Positions 37,701-46,700 of a stretch of DNA of 53,034 nt are shown in pieces. The notes below the pieces were generated by a model. That model ran no database searches, had not been told where the DNA came from, and saw only the letters and a list, made by a program, of their open reading frames with translations. The position numbers and the translations under genes are program-made. The stretch is from the NCBI GenBank assembly GCA_016207825.1, contig JACQZI010000037.1, positions 1 through 53,034 on the forward strand. Reading direction: 5' to 3'. The DNA is from Planctomycetota bacterium (lineage in GTDB: Bacteria > Planctomycetota > MHYJ01 > JACQXL01 > JACQZI01). Each line of letters opens with the position of its first letter. The first letter of the stretch is position 1.

Positions 37701-40700
37701 TAACTGATTTGAACTATACAATAGTTCTTAATAGATATGGGCAGGCAGGCTCTCAGACAACCGATACGCAGATATGGATGGAAATGACGGCGCTTACTTA
37801 TACACCGGGTGCTGATATAAAAACCGCCAATATCTGGGCAACGCTCCAAAAAGGCACTGCCAATGAGAAATCAGATTTGGTTGTAGCCCAAGGGACGGTT
37901 AATAATATTTATCAGGCAGACGCCATGGTAAAATTAGAAGGTGAATTAGATGCCGAGTATTTCAGAAACGGTGTCCCACCGGAAAGCTGGGGCAATGTCA
38001 GTTACTACAACACTGTTCCTGCTACCGACCAGGTAAAAGGGAAATCTATAGATAATGGAACTTACGCCACCTATTATATCCGTGTTCAAAATGACGGCAA
38101 TACAGATGATACCATAAGTATAAGCGGGACCGGGACATGGGTAGGGCCTTACGCTTCATTAGATACTTGGGGAACGGTGACGTATTATGACGTAACAGGA
38201 GGCGAACCTGGTGCGGATATTACGCAGGCCGTTATCCAGGGACTTGGTGCGGCGCAATGGGCTCTTGTGAAATTTGAAGGAGATTATAAGCTTATTAAAG
38301 TAATCGTGCGTCCCTATGCCGGCCAGTCAGGGATCCGTAATGTATATGTTCAGGCAAACTCACTCGGCGGAGGAGCGGTTAAAACCGATGCCGTTAAAAC
38401 AATCAACCAATACCAAAATATATTCCAACCTGATTTATACGTTAAGGTTTCGAGTGGTTCGTATGTGCGCACCGGACCTCCATATTTTTCCGACCCGTCG
38501 CCGGATGACCAGTTTGCATCTGCTACCTTAAACAATCGTGGAGTGACTTACCCCAGCATAGTAACTTATTATATTACCCTGAAAAATGACGGCTCAACTA
38601 ATCCTGATACCATTACTATCAGACAGCTTAATACTGCGCCTGCCGGATGGTTTATATCATATTACGATCTTGCTTCCGGACTTGAATCGGAAATTCCCGG
38701 TACGCCTAATTATAGTATAACCACTGCAACAGGAGCAAATTACTCTATAAACACCAATGACACGAAACTATTCCGTTTAGTGGTAAGCATAGATAATTCC
38801 GTAGCCGGAACCGATACGTTTACCGCGGTAATCAAAGGAACTTCCAGTAATACCGCTTATTTCGACCAGGTAAACGCGCAAACATCTAATAGCGTTACCC
38901 GCCGGCCAGATATATGGTTATCAGATACTATAACATGGACAGGTGATACTGTTTATGAAACCTCGCTACCCGGAGATCCTGAATTACTCTCACAGAAACA
39001 ATACGCGACGCTTATGGGTATTGGGAGTGCCGCGACCTACTATGTCAAAATAGAAAACGATGGTAACTACACCGAAGGTATTTCATTATATGGTTATGGC
39101 GGTAACGCTAACTGGATAGTATCGTATTATTATGATACGGGTAAAGACGGTGTTTGGGACGGAACGGGGAGCGAAATAACCTCTCAGGTAACTAATGCCG
39201 GTTGGATGCCCTCGGTTGCTCCTTATACCACTGGTGATTACCAGCAAGTGTTTGTGGTCGTATCGCCCAACTTGACCAGCCTCCCGGCGAATAACTCTTC
39301 TTATATTGCAGTGGTAAATCTTAAAGCAGCGGGTGACGCGGCAAAACTGGATTATGGCATGGTTAAGACCACATTTAGCGCGATAATATATCAGCCGGAT
39401 ATTATGGTGCAAGAATCAGGAGGGAGTTCTTATTACGGAGACAATTATTACGACAGTTCTCTGCCGATTACCACGCAGGCAAGGTCCTTAACAGCTTACC
39501 GTGACTGCGCGGTTACTTATTATTTAAAGATCCAGAATGATGGAACCGTGGTTGATTCGTTCTCAATAACCGGTACAAGCGGAGACGCTAACTGGAGTAT
39601 CTATTATTACGTAGATAACGGAACTACCGGTGTTTATGAATCGGGTGTTGATACTAATATTACTTCCAGCGTTACAGGTACTGGTTACGCTTGGACCAAT
39701 GTAGCAAAAGATGATTATAGGTACCTGATTGTTAGGGTGTTCCCAAGATGGACGACTTCTTACAATGATACAAAAGATGTTTATATCTATGCGAATTCTA
39801 CCAACGTGACGACTTCTACCGATGTGGGATTAGTAACCACAACCGTAACAGCGGGTTATCAACCGGATACATGGGTAAGGACTTCTTCCGGAACGTATGA
39901 TGACCTTTGCGACTCCGGGCAACCCAGCAAAGACCGGTATGCCCTGCCTTCGTATGTAATTATACAACAGAGCTGGTTCGGAGTGGAACAAAAGAAAACC
40001 CAAACTATTACGGAATCAATCAGGACGGTTACGTATTATATCACTCTCGAAAACGATGGTAATACAGCAGATAGTTTCACTCTTTCCGCAACGGTTAACA
40101 CGGGACCTGATTGGTTTATCACGTATTATGATGAAGGTGCAGGCGGGGTTGTGATTCCCAATGCAAACCTGTCGAATGGCAGTTGGAGCGTGCCGGCTTT
40201 GCCTCGTGAAATAAGAGCGGAAATTACGGCTCGCAATGCATTGACTGGGACAAGTACGACTATTGCAACCATTCAATCGGGTTCTGTAAATGATACTTCT
40301 AAATATGATACAGTTAAGTGTCAGGTGGATGTCCAGGTTTTCTCCAAACCGAACGGCCTGGTAAAAGAAGATGGGGATGGGGTATATCTCGGAGATAGCG
40401 ATTATAATACCACGGCGCTAAACCAAACCAGAGGCCCTATCAGCGTAGCGAATTCGGCAACCGTGACATATTACGTGCAGGTTAGAAACGACGGTAACCT
40501 TATGGAAAGTTATTCAATCACTGCCGTAAGAACAACCGGTTGGTTCGTTACTTTCTATGATGATCCGGATGGTGATGATAATAACTTTGACGGTACAATA
40601 ATTAATTACACCGCTCCAACATTTACTTGGACTACCGGTAATATAGGTATCGGTTCTTCGAAGTATTTAAGGATAAACGTCACTCCAGATAACCAATACG

Positions 40701-43700
40701 GTTCTATCCCGCAGTATCTTTATGTCACCGCATCTTCTTCTGCAGCCGTAAACGATGTCGTAATGGCATGGACGGCAGTAAGCAACAGCAATAGACCGGA
40801 TACCTTGCTTACAAAGGAAGGATACGGTGATACATCGGTTAAAGAAACGTATCAGTATAATGATACATACTATCCGCCTGCCTGGCAGATTTCCACGACA
40901 TCCATTGCTAATAACCAGGTCCTTACATATTATATTTGGATAGAAAATGACGGTAATACTGATGAGACGTATCTGGTTACGGGAAGCTCGGCGTCCGCCG
41001 GTTGGTGGATTACTTATTATGAAGATGCAAGCGGAACAACGGATATTACCACAGAAGTTCAGAATGGTATATATAATGCGGGGAACCCGGCTAATTCAGA
41101 TAAGATGGAGCCATATTCCATAACAACTTGGAAACGTATTATTCGGATGGTGGTAGAAGCCGGAAATACGCTTAACGGAACTGACAGCGCAACTTATATC
41201 GTTAAGGCAACCGATTCAACCTTAGCAACGGATACGGTCGGAGTGACATTCACTGTAAATACTACATATAAAGTTAATACATCTATCGGCAGTATTTCCG
41301 GCGGTCCGTATACAGGGGAGGCGGTTTACACACCTCCGACGGCTTTAGACCCGAACCAGGCGGTTTCCCGAACAGCCAACACAAATAAAATAGTTACTTA
41401 TTATGTAAAAATCGTTAATGAGGCTAATGTAACCGATACGATTACTTTAGCCACCGCAGGTTCTGGCAGTGGATGGTGGATTACTTATTATGACCCGACC
41501 AGTGCAAATATTACCGCCAATATTACCAATCCGGTAACCGGATGGGCGACCTCCTTTACCCGTAACCAGGCCAAGGAAATCAGGATTGAAGTTACTCCCG
41601 ATGGTTCGGTAATAGGAACGGAGCTTTTGCCGATAACCATTACTGCAACGGCTTCCGGCGGTGCTGCATCCACGGATTCTGTTCTGGCTAAAGCTACGGC
41701 GCAAAGACCCGATGCCTTGCTTACAAAAGAAAGTTATGGGGATCCGAATCTTAAAGCCACTTATCAATATGATAATAGTTACGACCCGACATCCCAGATA
41801 ACCACGACTACAATTGCAAATAATGCCGCCCTTACGTATTATATCTGGCTGGAAAATGACGGAAATGCCAACGAAACAGCCTATGCCGTTACAGGCACGT
41901 CGTCCTATGGCGGATGGATTGTGTCTTATTATGATGGGGTAAGCGGAGAGGATGATAGTATTACCACCGCTGTTTCCCAGGGGACATTTAACCCCGGAAC
42001 GGTGGGCGTGATGGAGCCGTATTCTGTAACAGGATGGAAACGCATAATTCGTATGCGTGTAACAGCTACCAGTAATTTATCCGGCAGCGATACAGGCTCG
42101 TTTATTGTCCGCGTGACCAATTCCAGCAACAATACGGATACTGTTCAGGTGAATGCCACAGTGGCTACCACTTACCAGGTTAATACCGCCGTGAAGACGG
42201 AATCCGCCCCTTACGTAGGAGAAACCAAGTATACGCCTCCAGATGCATTGGACCCTGACCAGACCGTGACGAATACAGTTTCTACTAATTCTATTTTGAC
42301 ATATTACTTTAAGGTGGTTAATGAAGCCAACGTTACGGATACCATTTCGGTAACAGGTATTGGAAACAGCGCTGGATGGTGGGTAAGTTACTATATGGTG
42401 CCGGGAGGCGCGGATATTACCGCCAATATTACCAACCCGGCAACCGGATGGGCGACCTCCTTTACCCGTAACGAGATAAAAGAAGTCAAGATACTTGTCC
42501 AACCTGATAACACTCCCGATGGAGGTAATACCAAGGCGATAAGCGTTACCGCCTGGTCAACGCTTTCCGGTTTTAGCAAGTATGATTCCGTGTTAGCGAA
42601 GGCAATTATAGTGACGACGCGCAGGCCGGATCTTTTAATCAGTTTGGATAACAGCGTGTTTAGCGGCGACGGGGATTACGAGGATGAGATTCCGCCGATT
42701 TCCGCTAACCAAACTAAGCAAGGCTCGGCTAAAAACAATGAAGTAATTACTTATTATGTTAAATTACAGAATGATGGTAATTTAGGGGAAACATTTACCA
42801 TTTCTGCGACTTTACCCGGTAGCGGTTGGTTTATAACTTTCTACGATAATACAGATACCCAAAGGCTATTGCCCTGGGAAACCACCGGAGCTATAACTAA
42901 GACGGATTCTATCACAGTTAAGTTTTTAGTTATGCCAATCGGCAAAAATAATGGAGATAGCGGTGATTTGATTATCTACGCTAAATCGACTGCCGATACT
43001 GCCAGCGTGGATGCGGTGGATGCCAAAACAACGGTAAGCGCATCAGATATTTTATACCCACAGGATTATAAGCAGGTCGGTCCCACCCCGGTGTTTATGG
43101 GGTTGGCCGCTCCTTCTGTAACGGTTGAATTATGGGATATCACCGGCGGCCTGCCCGGGACTCAAGTTTTGACGACCACTTCCGATGCAAACGGTTATTG
43201 GATGATGAAAGTTACAGGTGCCTTAAGCGTAGGCGGCCATATCTTTAAACCGATTGCAGGCGGCGTGGAAGGCCAGCCCAGGCCGATTACTGTCGAAGCG
43301 GTCGCTCCGGCAACCGTCCCGTCGATAATTTCCCCGGTGGAAAATGAGTATATTGTTACGACAAACCGCCCTGATATATCAGGGAATGCCGGTGTCACTA
43401 ATGCCGGTCAGGCAATAACCGCTACGGTTAATATCAATACGACTGCCACACTTTTGTATGATATGAATATTGGTACGGCTTTTGTGCAGGCTGATGGTTC
43501 GTATACGATAAATCTTACTCAACCGTTGCCCAGAGGCACACGCCAGATCGCCCTGATTTGTAACGGCGTCGTGAGCGATTTAAGGACTATCATACTGGTT
43601 GACCCGATAGGTATCTTGTTTGATGAGCAAACCAACCAGCCTCTTGACGGCATGGAAGTAAGCTTGTGGCGTTCCACGACCGACGGAACATTCACCTGGG

Positions 43701-46700
43701 TGTTATGCCCGGTTGGCGGATTACCCGGTGAAATCGGCGGTCCGGTCGGCGTGACTAACCCGCAAACATCAGGCTGGACAGGTGTAACAGGCCAGTACCA
43801 GTTCCTCTTGAACCAGCCGGCAGTCGGCGTGGCGTATAATTACAAGATAATAGTTACGAATTCGTCCGGTTATACTTTCCCGGCAAGCCTGCCTGCTTAC
43901 CAGACGGCGACATCCACCATCATCGGTTCGGCAGGCACGGCAAGTATTCCGGCGTTTATTAACCTCTTCCCGGGGGACCCCGTGACCAGGACGATTTACG
44001 TTGACGATACGACTTTCTTAGGGGTGGCTCCATCCGTCGCGCGCAACTTGTCGGTCGGCGGTTATTTCGAAATGGATAATTCAGAACTTGATTTGATATA
44101 TGCGGATATTCCGCTGGCTCCTACCGCCACTCTCTTAAGGATTACCAAAGCATCGAACAAGCCCGATGTGTCTATCGGCGATATCCTGACGTATGAAATC
44201 AAGATTGTTAACAGCAATGCCTCGCCGGTTAAGAATGTTTATATCAGGGATATCATGCCGGCCGGCTTTAAATATATTGACGGTTCGACCATGATAGATA
44301 ATACAACCAAACTGGCTGACCCAACGGGCGGTCGGACAAGGATTTTCAATGTCGGAACAATCAATGCGAACTCAACGAAGATAATCAGGTATCAACTGGT
44401 AGTCGGTACGGCCGTTACCTTCGGTGAGTACAAAAATACCGCCCAGGCAGAATATGTCGGCGGGATGGTAATATCAAACAAAGCCCAGGTAAAGGTCAGG
44501 GTAATTCCCGATCCGGTATTCGATTACGCCACGATAATAGGTAAGGTGTTTAACGATTATAACGGTGATGGCGTCCAGGATGAAAACGAACCCGGTGTCG
44601 GTAGGGTAAAGATCATGACCGAAGACGGAATCGTGGTTGAAACCGACCAGCATGGTAAATATCACTTAGCCGGATTAAAACCCAAGACCAAGCTTTTAAA
44701 GGTGGATGAAAACTCATTGCCAATAGGGGCGGAATTTAGTACGCCTAACCCGGTATTGGTGCGCTTTACTTTAGGAGGCCACCTGGAAAAGGTTAATTTC
44801 GGATTAAAGCTTGCCCAGTCGGCTGAGTCGTTGGAAAGGCGTATTGTAAGGGTAAATATCAAGGTGGTAACCACACCCGAAGGAAATCCCCAGATATCGG
44901 TAGCCGGCCAGCAGGTAAGGATGATGTTCCCGCCGAAGAGCGAAGGGCGTACCGAACGCCGGGTGAGGGTGCAGGTCGGTTATACTATGCTGCCGCTTGA
45001 TGAAAATGGCAATTACAATGGTGATTACACACTGCCTCCGGGCGAGACTACCTTAAAGATCTGGGCGGAAAACAGGTGGGGATACGAGAAAGAAGAACGC
45101 CATTCGGTTTCCTTGCCTTCTCTTGAAGTCAAGGTCTACCGCGAGGATGACCGCCCCGCTTTAACACCTGAATTGGGATTGGTGGTAGCGCCGGAAATAT
45201 TAAACATAAAAGGCGGCCGCCTGGCAGAATCAGCCCGGTTCAAGATACTAACTAACTACAGCCAGTTTATCACTAAATGGAAACTGGTAATATATGAACC
45301 GGTGAGGGGCGGTGCTTGGATTCCCGAAGAAGATGACAAAGAAAATCTGGTGGCTTCCAGGGAAAATGGAGTGAAATCAGATACTTTAATCGCCGGGGAA
45401 TTCGGAGATGCAACTCCTCCTGCCGGATATCAGGTATTCTATGAAAAAACCGGGACAAGCGCAGATATCGAAAAAGATATCGTTTGGGAAGGTCGTTCTT
45501 CCATAGACCGGAACAGGATGGTCGAGCAGGATAAAGCTTATAAGTATAAGCTGATTGTGGAAGGCAAAGACGGTAATGTGGATATGACCAAAGACGGCCA
45601 GTTGATTGTGGTCTCCTTCTGGGCGGAAAAATTGAGGAAGACCTTTAAGATAGAAGCGCCGCTGGTCGGAGGGGTAAAACCCGTTCCGGCTATCGGGCCG
45701 ACGCCGGTCGCAAATATAAATACGTCCGGCAAGGTGTATTCAATCAGCGGTAAGACAGACCCCAAAAATAAGATTGCCATTTCGACCCCGGGTTCTAAGG
45801 CAGCCGGGTTTGAAGTCGAGCCGTTTGAAGACGGCACTTTCGAAACCGAAGTCTACGTTTCGGCGACCGAAGGCAGGATGTTGATAGAAGCCATTACGCC
45901 CGATAAACAGCGGCGCGTCCAGATGTCGGAAAATATCAAGGCGCCAGAAAAGAGGCAGGAAGGCTACTTAGTCCTGAACGGCTTAATTGATACCCAGTTC
46001 GGCAGTAATTCTACCTCCGGCGTCCTTGATGCCACCCGTAACGACAAGACCATGCGCGATGGCGCTTACGGGACAGGCAGGGCTTCGCTCTTCTTAAAAG
46101 CTCGCCTGGGCGAATACCAGCTGACTTCATCCTTTGACAGCCAGCGCGAAGAAAAGGATTTGTTCAAGTTCATAGACCCGGATAAGTTCTATCCGCTCTA
46201 TGGAGATGATTCTGTCCGGACCGACGTGGCGGATAATACCCAGGGCATGTTCTACGTCAGGGTGGAACGCGAACAGTCAAGCGCCATGTGGGGAAATTAC
46301 TCGACCGGCTTCAGCGGGACCGAATTGGCCCAGTATAACCGCGGATTCTACGGGGCAAAGATACAGTTAGCCAAGCCGTTCTTCTCCACTACCAAGGCGA
46401 CCTTGTTCGTGGCAGAAGCCAAACAATTGGCAAGCCATAACGAAATCCGGGCAACCGGCGGCTCATTATATTACTTGAAAGACAGGTACCTGATGGACGG
46501 CAGTGAAAAGATAACCGTTGAGGTGCGCGATAAAGTAAACGGCATGACAATCTCTTCCACCGTAATGAATGCCGGAGCGGATTATGAAATAGATTACAAG
46601 AACGGCCGTATTCTCTTCTACCACCCGATTGCTTCCGTCTCCACCAGCAACACGATAATTTCAACGGAACTCTTGGATGGTAATCCGGTGTATATCATAG

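Noticed and set aside
32428-43045. CRISPR-like periodicity
   Set aside because: The repeated units are about 460 bp, diverged and in one open reading frame; they are protein repeats.
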